Positions 8,543 to 17,474 of a DNA stretch of 64,000 nt are shown in pieces. Within the stretch, counting starts at the first letter, position 1. Each line of letters starts with the position of its first letter. Below the pieces are notes generated by a model. That model did no database searches, was not told the DNA's origin, and worked only from the letters and a program-made list of their open reading frames with translations. Source of the stretch: Terriglobia bacterium (GTDB lineage: Bacteria; Acidobacteriota; Terriglobia; JAIQFV01); contig JAIQFY010000012.1 in assembly GCA_020072965.1 (NCBI GenBank), positions 1 through 64,000 of the forward strand. Direction: 5' to 3'. The position numbers and the translations under genes are program-made.

Positions 8543-10327
8543 TTATTTCACCCTGAGCTTCTCCCGCAGCCAGTCGTTCAACACCTTCAGAACATCGTCG
8601 CCGATCGATGAGGTGGCGAGAGAAGTATACTCGTTAAATGACCCGGTTTTTGCGGGGAGGAACAAGTGATTGAGGCTCGGAAAGACGTGAACCGAGACAC
8701 TCTTGTTGCCTGCTTCGAGTGCCGCTTTTTCCAGGGCCGCGGCCTGATCGGCAGTGACCTGCCGGTCGAGGGCGCCCTGTAAAATCAAAACCGGCTGGCG
8801 CACTTTGCGGATTGTCGGCAAGGGATCATAAGTGAGGAAATTCTTGTACCAGGCATTCTTGACCGTGTCCGGTAGTTTCGAAACATCGCCGCCTTCGGCG
8901 ATCGTCCGGAGCATTGCTTGTTGCTCTGCCAGTCGCCTGGCCTTTTCCTCCTTGGTGAGGGTTGGGTCGCGATCCAGCAGGTCTGCGGATTGATCGATGA
9001 TAACCGCATCCCCGCGTTTGGCCGTGCCGGCCATGAGGACAATCGCCGCCAGGGCGGGATCGCTCGATGCCACGAGCGGTGCGATGATGCCCCCCTCACT
9101 GTGGCCCACGAGCGCGATTCGATTCGGATCAATGTCAGGACGGCTGCGGAGATAAACAACCTGGGACCGTGTGTCATCCGCGAAATCAAAGGTCGTCACA
9201 TTCCGAAGTGTCTCATGCCCAGAAGATTTCCCAATACCCCGGTCGTCCACACGCAGTACCGCGATTCCCTGGCTGGCCAGGGACTCGGCGATTTGCCGGA
9301 AGGGACGATACTTTTCGAGCCCCGGAATCGGAATGGGCTCGTCCCGTGTCTGCTGGCCCGAACCGGTGATGGTAATGACGGCAGGGAAGGGCGCCTTGCC
9401 CTTTTTGGGCAATAGAAGTGTTCCGGCAAGGGTGACGTCCTTCGACTTCACCATTACTTCTTCCGCCGTAAAAGCGGCGTCGGGCGAAGCGGAATAATCG
9501 GGCTCAACGGCCTTAGCTGCGGCGGCCATGGCGGTTCGCAGCGGGTCGACAAAGCCCAGGTACTCTTCGCGAACCGCCACAAAGTTCTGCATCGGGACAG
9601 ACATCACCGCGACCCTTCCTTTGGAATCGGTCCATAAGAGCGTGCTGATCACGCCGAACTGGAGATTGTACCGGTCAAAAGATTCCGGCTTTGCCTGGGC
9701 CATAATCCCCGTCGCCTGGACCTCATCACGGGCCAGCCGCTCCATCCTCATCTTCATGCTCGGAAAGACCGGAATCTCTTGAGGTCCCCCCTGGCGAGTG
9801 TCATAGCGTGCCGCGAGGAACGTGAGTAAATAAAGAATGTTCGGCGCGACGAACGAGGATCCCGGCGTGTAAGGCACTTCACGTTGGGAGCCGCTGAATG
9901 AGGCTTTGGCTGTCCCGTCTTTCAGAATAAGGACCTGATCGGTGGGATTACCGGCCATTGTTCCTTTTGCGGTGAATTTCGAAGGAATCGCCGATTTGTC
10001 CAGCTCCAGCGTCGATTCGAGATCAACGGTGGCGCCAGGCACCCTCAGATCCGTGTGTCCGCTGACGGAAAAACCCCCCTCCGGAGGACAGGTAACTTCG
10101 AACGATTCGCGCCCTACGGGTTGCCCGTTCATGGTGAAGAGATAAACCCCTTTGCCACACAGGGCAGAGGAGAGCAGCGGTGGGGCCGGTGGAAGCGCGG
10201 AGATTTCAGGTTTGGCCAACGTTTCTTTCTGAGAGGAAAGCTTGCTGGGGGCGGGTGTTTGTTGTGAAAAGATTATTTCGGGAATGAACAGGAGGATGAC
10301 GAGAAAACTGGAGATCCTTGATTTCAT
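8543..10327 (-). CDS. Secreted alpha/beta hydrolase (dienelactone hydrolase/S9-like)
   Basis: Predicted 594-residue exported hydrolase. The first ~22 residues form a signal peptide. Residues ~50-290 match no family I recognise and may be a beta-rich substrate or scaffold domain. The C-terminal ~300 residues are an alpha/beta hydrolase with nucleophile Ser410 in GHSEGG, a likely acid Asp521 in LQGALDRQV and His554 in SLNHLFLP. Bacterial proteins of this architecture are annotated as S9-family peptidases or esterases; the substrate is unknown. The start at 10327 was chosen because GAGGAG lies about five bases upstream; another ATG nine codons earlier lacks a site. It is transcribed divergently from the cupin gene. 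Confidence 0.85.
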   Translation of the reverse strand: MKSRISSFLVILLFIPEIIFSQQTPAPSKLSSQKETLAKPEISALPPAPPLLSSALCGKGVYLFTMNGQPVGRESFEVTCPPEGGFSVSGHTDLRVPGATVDLESTLELDKSAIPSKFTAKGTMAGNPTDQVLILKDGTAKASFSGSQREVPYTPGSSFVAPNILYLLTFLAARYDTRQGGPQEIPVFPSMKMRMERLARDEVQATGIMAQAKPESFDRYNLQFGVISTLLWTDSKGRVAVMSVPMQNFVAVREEYLGFVDPLRTAMAAAAKAVEPDYSASPDAAFTAEEVMVKSKDVTLAGTLLLPKKGKAPFPAVITITGSGQQTRDEPIPIPGLEKYRPFRQIAESLASQGIAVLRVDDRGIGKSSGHETLRNVTTFDFADDTRSQVVYLRSRPDIDPNRIALVGHSEGGIIAPLVASSDPALAAIVLMAGTAKRGDAVIIDQSADLLDRDPTLTKEEKARRLAEQQAMLRTIAEGGDVSKLPDTVKNAWYKNFLTYDPLPTIRKVRQPVLILQGALDRQVTADQAAALEKAALEAGNKSVSVHVFPSLNHLFLPAKTGSFNEYTSLATSSIGDDVLKVLNDWLREKLRVK

Positions 10328-10705
10328 CTGGCTCCTCACAATGGGATTGTTCACAATTGGAAGATTGTCCGTGCAGGCGCTATCTCCGGTGTGTGATGTC
10401 TTCTACCCCGGGGACGAGGGCCGATCCGTCGTATTTTATCATCGATGCCTTGTCCTTAAGTAAGCCAAACTCGTTGAAGGTCCACCAATCTCGTGACGGT
10501 CTCCTGCGGACGATGTCCCAATCCGCAGGCGGGGACCTCTCTGAATCTGATAGAATAGGTCGAATGGCTGAACCATTGTCGTGTCCCCGTTGAGATCTTT
10601 GTCATGAGATCTTGCGGATTTACAATCTCAAGAACTGTTTCTTGAAGTGAAGATTTGTGTGATTTCATGCTGAGAAATGGTCCATTTTCTTATTGAAAGG
10701 GAGCT
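10328..10705. other. Divergent promoter region, hydrolase and cupin
   Basis: No gene recognised. The stretch must hold promoters for the leftward hydrolase and rightward cupin. No clear sigma-70 pair or operator was identified by eye. Confidence 0.3.
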
Positions 10706-11032
10706 ATGGAAGACAACACCCTGCAGTCTACGCCGGTCAACTTAATGAATCTGGTGAATTATCAGCCGGGCTCCATCGTGAGCCGACAAATTGTAAAAAA
10801 GGATAAAGGGAATGTCACTCTGTTCGCGTTTGATCAGGGGCAAGCCTTGAGCGAGCACACGGCGCCCTTTGACGCCCTGGTGTACGTCCTCGAAGGAGAA
10901 TCGGAAGTCACAATCTCAGGAAAGCCTCATGTCCTGAAGCCAGGAGAAATAATCCTGATGCCGGCGGATCAGCCCCACGCGGTGAGGGCTTTGAAACAAT
11001 TCAAGATGGTGCTGACGATGATCCGGTCATAA
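10706..11032 (+). CDS. Small cupin-domain protein
   Basis: A 108-residue single-domain cupin. Motif 1 is represented by EHTAPFDALVYVLEGE (the first metal-ligand His in EHTAPF) and motif 2 by PGEIILMPADQPHAV (His near residue 92). Proteins of this size are small metal-binding beta barrels acting as isomerases, dioxygenases or sensors; function cannot be assigned. ATG 10706 has AAAGGGAG a few bases upstream. A PhzF-like gene follows 133 bases downstream on the same strand, but the two need not be linked. Confidence 0.85.
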   Translation: MEDNTLQSTPVNLMNLVNYQPGSIVSRQIVKKDKGNVTLFAFDQGQALSEHTAPFDALVYVLEGESEVTISGKPHVLKPGEIILMPADQPHAVRALKQFKMVLTMIRS

Positions 11033-11035
11033 AGG

Positions 11036-11055
11036 ACACGGACGAACACGGACGA
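11036..11055. repeat. Tandem 10-bp repeat after the cupin gene
   Basis: ACACGGACGA occurs twice in direct tandem (11036-11045, 11046-11055), with a third partial copy reading on to 11060. It begins four bases after the cupin stop codon. Confidence 0.6.
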
Positions 11056-11165
11056 CACGGAGAAGGTAGGGTGAAAAACTCGCATTCACCTTAAGCAAGG
11101 GCCCCACTGCAACAGCGGGAGACGGCGACCTACTCTTGTTTACTGCTAATGCAAGGAAGGAGCTT

Positions 11166-11960
11166 ATGGGGATTAGAGTTGTTCAAGTGGACGCATTCAC
11201 CGACAAACCGTTTGCAGGAAACCCTGCGGCCGTGTGTGTACTTTCTGAGCGGCGGGATGACCGCTGGTTGCAGGACGTAGCCAGGGAGATGAACCTCTCC
11301 GAGACCGCATTCTTATGGAGGCGGGAAGACGGGTTTGATCTACGATGGTTTACTCCGGCCGCGGAGGTGGATCTGTGCGGTCATGCCACCGTGGCGAGCG
11401 CCCATGTGTTGTGGGAAGATGGACATCTACCCAAGGGAGTACAGGCCCGCTTTCACACGCGCAGCGGGTTGTTAACCGCCGATTGCGCGGGTGAGTGGAT
11501 TGAGCTTGATTTTCCCGCCAAGGCGGAGGAACCGGCAGAGACTCCTGCTGGGCTTCAGGAAGCCCTAGGTGTGGTCCCCAAGTACCTGGGGAGAAACCAG
11601 TTTGACTATCTCGCGGAGGTTGAATCAGAGGCGGTACTGCGGGGCCTCAAGCCGAATTTTGCGCAACTCGGAACCCTTCCTGTCCGGGGAGTCATTGTGA
11701 CCAGCCGATCCGATTCCCCCCGGTTTGATTTTGTCTCCCGGTTTTTTGCTCCTGCGGTTGGCATCAATGAAGACCCGGTCACCGGATCAGCTCACACTTG
11801 TCTCGGGCCCTTCTGGTCGAATCGATTAAAGAAGAAGGAAATGCTGGCCTATCAAGCCTCTGCTCGCGGCGGGGTGATTCGAGTCCGCGTCGATGGCGAT
11901 CGCGTCCATCTGGGCGGGCAGGCAGTGACAGTTTTGCGAGGAGAGCTGGCTATATCCTAG
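11166..11960 (+). CDS. PhzF-family isomerase/epimerase-like protein
   Basis: Predicted 264-residue member of the PhzF/diaminopimelate-epimerase-like fold. The N-terminal motif VDAFTDKPFAGNPAAV, the catalytic Glu of NLSETAFLW (about residue 46), CGHATVASAH and the C-terminal DPVTGSAHTCL are all present. PhzF itself isomerises dihydro-hydroxyanthranilate in phenazine synthesis, but no other phz gene is nearby, so a general isomerase of unknown substrate is more likely. Start at ATG 11166 (AAGGAGC just upstream). The 3' end overlaps the convergent FMN-protein gene by four bases. Confidence 0.88.
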   Translation: MGIRVVQVDAFTDKPFAGNPAAVCVLSERRDDRWLQDVAREMNLSETAFLWRREDGFDLRWFTPAAEVDLCGHATVASAHVLWEDGHLPKGVQARFHTRSGLLTADCAGEWIELDFPAKAEEPAETPAGLQEALGVVPKYLGRNQFDYLAEVESEAVLRGLKPNFAQLGTLPVRGVIVTSRSDSPRFDFVSRFFAPAVGINEDPVTGSAHTCLGPFWSNRLKKKEMLAYQASARGGVIRVRVDGDRVHLGGQAVTVLRGELAIS

Positions 11961-13540
11961 GCTTTGAAAATCTCTTCGACCTGCTCCTTATCTACGTCCA
12001 TCACGTAGCGGATGCCGCTGATGGCTGCGGCTTCTGGAGTCAAGGCCGCAAGATCATCGCGCGTCATATATTCCGTAGAGAACTTGCGGCTTCCCGCCAT
12101 GAGTTGTCGCAGTCCCTGGGCCAATCGCTCGTAGTAGGTGTACAGCCCAAGGGCGCCGGTGGGCAAGGTCTCGAAGACCTCGTCGCCCAGTTCCTGGCGC
12201 AGGGCAGTGGCCGTAACGAAAATCTCGTCCCGCGTATCTCCAAAGCGCTCCACGTAAACCGGCAACTGGTTTTCTTCGATGGCCCGTCCAATGGTCTTAC
12301 CGACCATGGCGGCCGCAATGGGAGCGCGAGCCATCCCGACCAGCTTCACAAAGGGCGCGCCCAGTGCGAGTCCCTTGAAGATCTGATCTTCGAACGTGAA
12401 TCCTCCGGCGACGGCGAGTGCCGGAAGATGTCGCCCCTCGCCGGCCAGCCGTTTGGCGTACTGGTACAGCAGGGAGTGCAACTCCACGGGAGGTATACCC
12501 CATTCGTTCATCATTCGCCAGGGGCTCATCCCCGTCCCGCCGCCGGCGCCATCGACGGTGAGGAGGTCAATTTTGTACTTCGAAGCATATACGATGGCGC
12601 GAGCCAGATCGACAGGACGGTAAGCACCGGTCTTCAGGAAAACATACTTGGCGCCCGCTCGTCGGAGCTCTTCAACTCTTCGAGCAAAAGACTCCTCGGC
12701 GACCATGCCGACGCGGGAGTGGCGCTCAAATTCCTTGAAGGCGCCGCGTTCAAATGCCTTGATGACGGCGGAGTCGGTAGGGTTGGGGAGGACGATGTAC
12801 CCCCGGTCGAACAGGATCTGCGCCTTTTTCAGGTTATTGATTTTGACCTCGCCCCCGATATCCTTGGCCCCCTGTCCCCACTTCATCTCGACGCATTCCA
12901 CGCCCAGTTTTTCGATGGCGTACTCATGCACGCCCAGGCGGGTGTCCTCAATGTTGGACTGAACGATGATGGCGCCGTAACCGTTGCGCTGGTAATCCTT
13001 GTAGAGCCTCACACGGCGCTTCAGGTCGACCGTGTCGACGACTCTCCCGTCCTTGAACTGCGCTTCCGGGTCCATCCCGGCGACATTTTCACCTATCGTC
13101 AGCCCGGTCCCGGCCAGCGCCGAGCCGATGGCAAGCCCCTCCCAGTTATTCTTGGCAATATTGGTCGAGCCGATCCCGGGAATGATCCAAGGCATATGGA
13201 ATTTTATTTTCTTATCATGACCGATGGCCACTTCCAGATTCACCTTGGGAAAGATCGCCTTGTCGCTATCGGCCTCGATGCCGTGTGCACCGGCTGCCGT
13301 GCCCATGATGTTGAAGTGAGAGTAATCCACCGGGTAAGACTTCTCGCCGGCCGTGGTGATCACTCCAAACGGCTGTGGGTAACTCACCTCGTGGCCGCGA
13401 TAGGCCGACTTGCCGATTTCGCACATTCCGATGCAACCATCGACGCAGGTCACACACATTCCGGAAGTGGGAACAATCGAGCCCTCGGTCCGGTTTTTGG
13501 TCAAAGTCGCCGCTGAGGCATTGATTTTTGATAGTGACAT
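11957..13540 (-). CDS. FMN-binding glutamate-synthase-like protein (GltB domain, no glutaminase)
   Basis: Predicted 527-residue protein equivalent to the FMN/Fe-S synthase domain of glutamate synthase large subunit, without the N-terminal amidotransferase domain. A four-Cys stretch near the N-terminus (Cys29, 32, 36, 40; CVTCVDGCIGMC) could bind an iron-sulfur cluster. The FMN barrel shows KYKIDLLTVDGAGGGTGMSP and LAVAGGF. Such archaeal-type GltB proteins are proposed to make glutamate from 2-oxoglutarate and ammonia, or act as other FMN dehydrogenases. It is last in a tight leftward operon after HoxU-like (23 bases), NuoF-GltD and NuoE-like genes, so it probably receives or gives electrons through them. 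Start at 13540 (AAAGGAGAG about 12 bases upstream). The reaction is inferred, not shown. Confidence 0.85.
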   Translation of the reverse strand: MSLSKINASAATLTKNRTEGSIVPTSGMCVTCVDGCIGMCEIGKSAYRGHEVSYPQPFGVITTAGEKSYPVDYSHFNIMGTAAGAHGIEADSDKAIFPKVNLEVAIGHDKKIKFHMPWIIPGIGSTNIAKNNWEGLAIGSALAGTGLTIGENVAGMDPEAQFKDGRVVDTVDLKRRVRLYKDYQRNGYGAIIVQSNIEDTRLGVHEYAIEKLGVECVEMKWGQGAKDIGGEVKINNLKKAQILFDRGYIVLPNPTDSAVIKAFERGAFKEFERHSRVGMVAEESFARRVEELRRAGAKYVFLKTGAYRPVDLARAIVYASKYKIDLLTVDGAGGGTGMSPWRMMNEWGIPPVELHSLLYQYAKRLAGEGRHLPALAVAGGFTFEDQIFKGLALGAPFVKLVGMARAPIAAAMVGKTIGRAIEENQLPVYVERFGDTRDEIFVTATALRQELGDEVFETLPTGALGLYTYYERLAQGLRQLMAGSRKFSTEYMTRDDLAALTPEAAAISGIRYVMDVDKEQVEEIFKA

Positions 13541-13563
13541 AGTGCTACTCTCCTTTGGTCTTC

Positions 13564-14241
13564 TCAATCTTTTCTGATTTCGCATGCCACACAAGGCTTC
13601 ATGTAGCACATCATGTCGTCAAACTGTTCCTTCTCGAGACAGGGCGGGCTGAGGTTGGCACAGCCGCCACAGATGGCCTTTTCCGGCTCCGTGTAAGTGC
13701 ACCGGAGCTGGCAGGCGGGGCAGACATACATGCAGCCACCACAGAGGCGGCACACGTCCGATTGGACATCGAACGGGGTTCCGATGCTTCGATGCTCCCC
13801 CCGTCCACGGAAACCGATGGCTTTTGCCATCATCTGTTCCTCACACATGCGAACACACAGCCCGCACAGGATGCAGGTTTCATACTCCTGTTTGAACCTT
13901 TGCTGGCGGACTTCGTAAGCGGAGGCCAGGTCCTGAATCGTCTTTGACTGCGGGCAGGAGGCCAGGAGGAGTTCCAGGATCATTTTGCGCGCTTTCATGA
14001 CCCGCGAGGAGGCGGTGCGAATCTTGAGCCCGTCCTCGGCCGGATAAGTGCACGAGGACACGAGTCTTGCTCTTGCGCCCTCTCCAATCTCAACCACGCA
14101 AAGGCGGCATGCACCGTATGGCGTCAGTCCGTCCATGTGGCATAAAGTCGGGATGGGGAAACCGAGAAACCGGGCCGCTTCGAGGAGCGTCGTGCCTTTC
14201 TCGACGGATAGCTTCAGTCCATTGATGGTCAGCTCAATCAT
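13564..14241 (-). CDS. HoxU/NuoG-like multi-cluster iron-sulfur protein
   Basis: A 225-residue electron-transfer protein. The N-terminal plant-type [2Fe-2S] domain uses Cys34, 45, 48 and 64. The His/Cys cluster region seen in NuoG/HoxU is reduced (only one Cys near 96). Then come a ferredoxin-type Cys set at 123, 126, 129 and 133, another at 164, 167, 170 and 174, and further Cys pairs near the C-terminus. It resembles the iron-sulfur wire linking the NuoF flavin to a catalytic module in HydABC, Hox and formate dehydrogenases, but no hydrogenase H-cluster or molybdopterin domain follows. Its ATG overlaps the NuoF-GltD stop by four bases (ATGA), indicating translational coupling. A cytosolic location is expected, since it has no signal peptide. 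Confidence 0.87.
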   Translation of the reverse strand: MIELTINGLKLSVEKGTTLLEAARFLGFPIPTLCHMDGLTPYGACRLCVVEIGEGARARLVSSCTYPAEDGLKIRTASSRVMKARKMILELLLASCPQSKTIQDLASAYEVRQQRFKQEYETCILCGLCVRMCEEQMMAKAIGFRGRGEHRSIGTPFDVQSDVCRLCGGCMYVCPACQLRCTYTEPEKAICGGCANLSPPCLEKEQFDDMMCYMKPCVACEIRKD

Positions 14242-17200
14242 ACGGTTTTCACTCCTGCCGTGGCCAACTCCGGCTCACTCGCCCGGGGCTCGGTGAACTC
14301 CAGATCACACCGAAGGCACCGTTTGGCCTCGCTCTGGGCGTCTTCATCCAGCAGAGGCAACTCCACTTCGGAGAAGCTTCGCTTGCGGAGTTCGATGGGA
14401 AGGGTGTGGGGCTCGGCGCGACGGAGTCCGCCCGCTTCTTCCTCCGAGATTCCGCAAGGCGCCACGTAAACTTGAGGTACCCGCACTGGCTCAGTGGGCT
14501 TCATTTCTTCGCCGCGGAGATAGCGGCCGATCATCACGGCAGCCTTTTTTCCCGCGGCAATCGCATCGACGACCGTATTCGGTCCGGTCACCACATCGCC
14601 GCCGGCGAACACGCCCCCCCGGGATGTTGCCAGAGTGTCCGGATCGGTCCGCAAGGTCCCTCGCTCGTTGATCTCGATACCCATCGAGGTAATGTAATCG
14701 ATGTCGGGCTCATCCCCGATCGTGATCACCAACGTATCCAGTGAGCGAAGGAACTCCGTGCCGCGAATTGGAACGGGATGACGGCGGCCACTGGCATCCC
14801 TTGCCCCCAGCTCATTCCGAACACATTGGATGCCGGTCAAACGGCCATCCCTGGACTCGATCTTGACCGGCGTGACCAGGGTTTCCAGTTGAATCCCCTC
14901 CTCGATCGCCAGGTCAACTTCTTCCTTCAAGGCGGGCATATCATGCCGCAAGCGACGATAGAAGAGCGTGACGCTCTCGACCCCTTCCTGTCGTAAGGCC
15001 ACGCGGGCCGCATCGACTGCAGAGTTGCCACCTCCAATGATCCCCGCGTGTCCCTTGGCCAGTTTCTTCCCCTGCAGGTTAAACTCCTTGAGGAAATGAA
15101 TGGCGGGATAGACCCCTTCGAGATCCTCACCTTCGATATTCAGCCGCCGGCTCTTATGGGCGCCCAAGGCCAGAAAGACCGCTTTGTACCCTTGCTTAAA
15201 CAAGGTATCGACCGTGAAATCACGACCCAGGGCAGTGTTGCACTTGAGAGTGATGTTTTCATCGAGCAGAGATTCTATTTCTCGCTGCAGCACATCGCGG
15301 CGCAGACGGTAAGCCGGAATCCCGCTCGTCAGCATTCCGCCCGGTTCCTGATCCGCCTCAAACACGGTCACCCTGTATCCGTCGAGGGAAAGGTAGTGGG
15401 CGGCAGTCAGTCCCGCCGGACCGGAACCCACTATTGCCACCCGAGGATTGTCCGGGGAGGTCGGGACGCGCGGCTGGGCCTTGAAAACCGAAGGATCAAC
15501 ATGGTCCGTGATGAACCGTTTGAGCGCGCGGATGGCCACCGGTCGACTCCCGCTGGTGCCGAGCCGACATCTCGACTCGCACTTGTGATCGCACACCCTC
15601 GCACACACGGATGGAAATGGATTGGTTTCTCGAATGACACGATAGGCTTCCTGGTATTCCCCGCGGGCCAGATGGGCCACGTATCGCCACGCCTCCGTAC
15701 CCAGCGGACAGGCCGATTGGCACGGTGCGCCGACCAGATCCTTGCAGACAAAAGCACTGCATCGTTTCTCCCGAATATGGTGTTCGTACTCCTGCCGGAA
15801 ATACCGCAGGGTGCTCAAGACCGGATTGGCGGCGGTCTGTCCCAGGCCGCACATGGTGGTGTCTTTCACCACGAGCGCCAATTCTTCCAGGAGCTCGAGC
15901 TCGGAAGCCGTTCCTTTCCCCTGGGTGATATCGTCGAGGATCTCCCACATCCGTTGCGTGCCCTTTCGGCAGGTAAAACACTTGCCACAGGACTCGTCCT
16001 TGAGAAAATTCATGAAGTATCTGGCAACATCCACCATGCAGGTGTTCTCATCCATGACGATCATCCCGCCGGATCCCATGATCGACCCCGCCTGGGCCAG
16101 GCTCTGGTAATCGATCGGGAGGTCGAACATTTTTGCGGGAATGCAACCACCGGACGGTCCGCCGGTTTGAACGGCCTTGATCCTGGCCGGACCCGCGGGA
16201 CCCCCTCCAATGGTATTGACGATCTCATTGATGGTGATGCCCATCGGGACTTCCACCAGGCCGGTATTTCGAACCTTTCCAACGAGGCTGAAGATTTTCG
16301 TCCCGGTGTTCTGGAGGGTTCCAATCTTCGCGAACTCGCCCGCACCCTGGGTGAAAATGGCGGGGATATTTGCCCAAGTCTCAACATTGTTGATGGCGGT
16401 CGGTTTGCCGTCGATTCCCTTTTGCACCGGATAGGGAGGGCGCTGGCGAGGCTCTCCCATCTTTCCCTCGACGGATCGGATGAGAGCGGTCTCTTCGCCG
16501 CAGACGAAAGCGCCTGCCCCTTTGACCATCTGGATGTCAAACGAGAATCCAGTGCCCAGAATATTGCTGCCCAGCAGCCCGAGTTCGTTCGCTTGCCGGA
16601 GGGCGATGACGAGGTGTTTGACGGCGAGCGGGTATTCGTTGCGGACGTAAATGACGCCCGAGGTGACTCCGGTGCCGTAGGCGCCAATCAGCATCCCTTC
16701 GATGATACTGTGGGGATTGCCTTCCAGGACGCTGCGGTCCATGTAGGCGCCGGGATCGCCCTCGTCGCCATTGCACACAAGGAATTTTCCACGGCCGTTC
16801 CGCTGGTCCGCCAGCATCTGCCATTTCTGGCCGGTGAGAAAGCCGGCGCCCCCGCGGCCGCGAAGGCCGGACGCCTTGACTTGCTCGATGACCCAGGGTG
16901 GGTCTTGTCTTGCCAGCACATCCATCAGCGCGGAATAGCCGCCGCTTTCGATGTAATCATAAATGCGAATCGGATCAACCTTCTCGTTCCCTCGAAGGAT
17001 GGTCCGCGTCTGCCTGGCAAAAAATGGAATGTCATCCTGCTTTTCAATGATCGCGCCGGTTTCGGGGTCCACATAGAGCAGGTCCCGAAGCACCTGTCCT
17101 GCAGCAACAGCCTCGACGATTCGGCTCATCTCCTTCACGCCGACGTGGGGATAAAAGGTGCCATAGGGCTGTACGACGACGAGAGGTTCCATCTGACAGA

Positions 17201-17411
17201 ACCCCTGGCAGCCTGTGATGCGCAAACGGATCTTATCTGTCAGTCTTCGGGACAGTAGTTCCCGCTTGGAGACGCGAATCAAATCATTCGCGCCGCTGGC
17301 CTGCCCGCATGTGCCCGCTGAAATCACGATGGTGGGAATGGCGGGGTTGACATCGGACAGAATACGACGCTGCAGCGCCTTGAAATTATCAATCGATTTT
17401 AATCTCTCCAT
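14238..17411 (-). CDS. NuoF-GltD fusion flavoprotein (NADH/FMN plus FAD-NAD(P)H oxidoreductase)
   Basis: Predicted 1057-residue fusion. Order: thioredoxin-like [2Fe-2S] domain (about 25-110, Cys near 35, 68 and 72); NuoF FMN/NADH domain (GLRGRGGAGFLTGQKW near 183-197, AGAFVCGEETAL near 300-310); SLBB region; 4Fe-4S site (CGKCFTCRKG near 475-483 plus a Cys near 521); then a GltD/NfnB-like half with N-terminal Fe-S domain (Cys near 551-615), FAD motif GSGPAGL (~662) and NAD(P) motif GGGNSAVDAA (~793). NuoF and GltD modules are usually separate; joining them puts two pyridine-nucleotide sites and two flavins on one chain. Start at ATG 17411 with AGGAAA upstream; a GTG 12 codons earlier is weaker. 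It is central to the operon, 63 bases after the NuoE-like gene. Confidence 0.9.
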   Translation of the reverse strand: MERLKSIDNFKALQRRILSDVNPAIPTIVISAGTCGQASGANDLIRVSKRELLSRRLTDKIRLRITGCQGFCQMEPLVVVQPYGTFYPHVGVKEMSRIVEAVAAGQVLRDLLYVDPETGAIIEKQDDIPFFARQTRTILRGNEKVDPIRIYDYIESGGYSALMDVLARQDPPWVIEQVKASGLRGRGGAGFLTGQKWQMLADQRNGRGKFLVCNGDEGDPGAYMDRSVLEGNPHSIIEGMLIGAYGTGVTSGVIYVRNEYPLAVKHLVIALRQANELGLLGSNILGTGFSFDIQMVKGAGAFVCGEETALIRSVEGKMGEPRQRPPYPVQKGIDGKPTAINNVETWANIPAIFTQGAGEFAKIGTLQNTGTKIFSLVGKVRNTGLVEVPMGITINEIVNTIGGGPAGPARIKAVQTGGPSGGCIPAKMFDLPIDYQSLAQAGSIMGSGGMIVMDENTCMVDVARYFMNFLKDESCGKCFTCRKGTQRMWEILDDITQGKGTASELELLEELALVVKDTTMCGLGQTAANPVLSTLRYFRQEYEHHIREKRCSAFVCKDLVGAPCQSACPLGTEAWRYVAHLARGEYQEAYRVIRETNPFPSVCARVCDHKCESRCRLGTSGSRPVAIRALKRFITDHVDPSVFKAQPRVPTSPDNPRVAIVGSGPAGLTAAHYLSLDGYRVTVFEADQEPGGMLTSGIPAYRLRRDVLQREIESLLDENITLKCNTALGRDFTVDTLFKQGYKAVFLALGAHKSRRLNIEGEDLEGVYPAIHFLKEFNLQGKKLAKGHAGIIGGGNSAVDAARVALRQEGVESVTLFYRRLRHDMPALKEEVDLAIEEGIQLETLVTPVKIESRDGRLTGIQCVRNELGARDASGRRHPVPIRGTEFLRSLDTLVITIGDEPDIDYITSMGIEINERGTLRTDPDTLATSRGGVFAGGDVVTGPNTVVDAIAAGKKAAVMIGRYLRGEEMKPTEPVRVPQVYVAPCGISEEEAGGLRRAEPHTLPIELRKRSFSEVELPLLDEDAQSEAKRCLRCDLEFTEPRASEPELATAGVKTV

Positions 17412-17474
17412 GAACGTTTCCTGTTGACCTGCCGTCTCGCCTTGCACGCCCTCATGCCCGGATTCTCATAGGCT

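Noticed and set aside
11798-13516. Open frame of about 570 codons on the + strand opposite the FMN glutamate-synthase-like gene
   Set aside because: No family match and no start site; a shadow of the leftward gene.
15048-17258. Long open frame on the + strand opposite the NuoF-GltD gene (about 736 codons)
   Set aside because: It has no recognisable domain and lies wholly antisense to a gene with many conserved motifs; GC-rich third positions create such frames.
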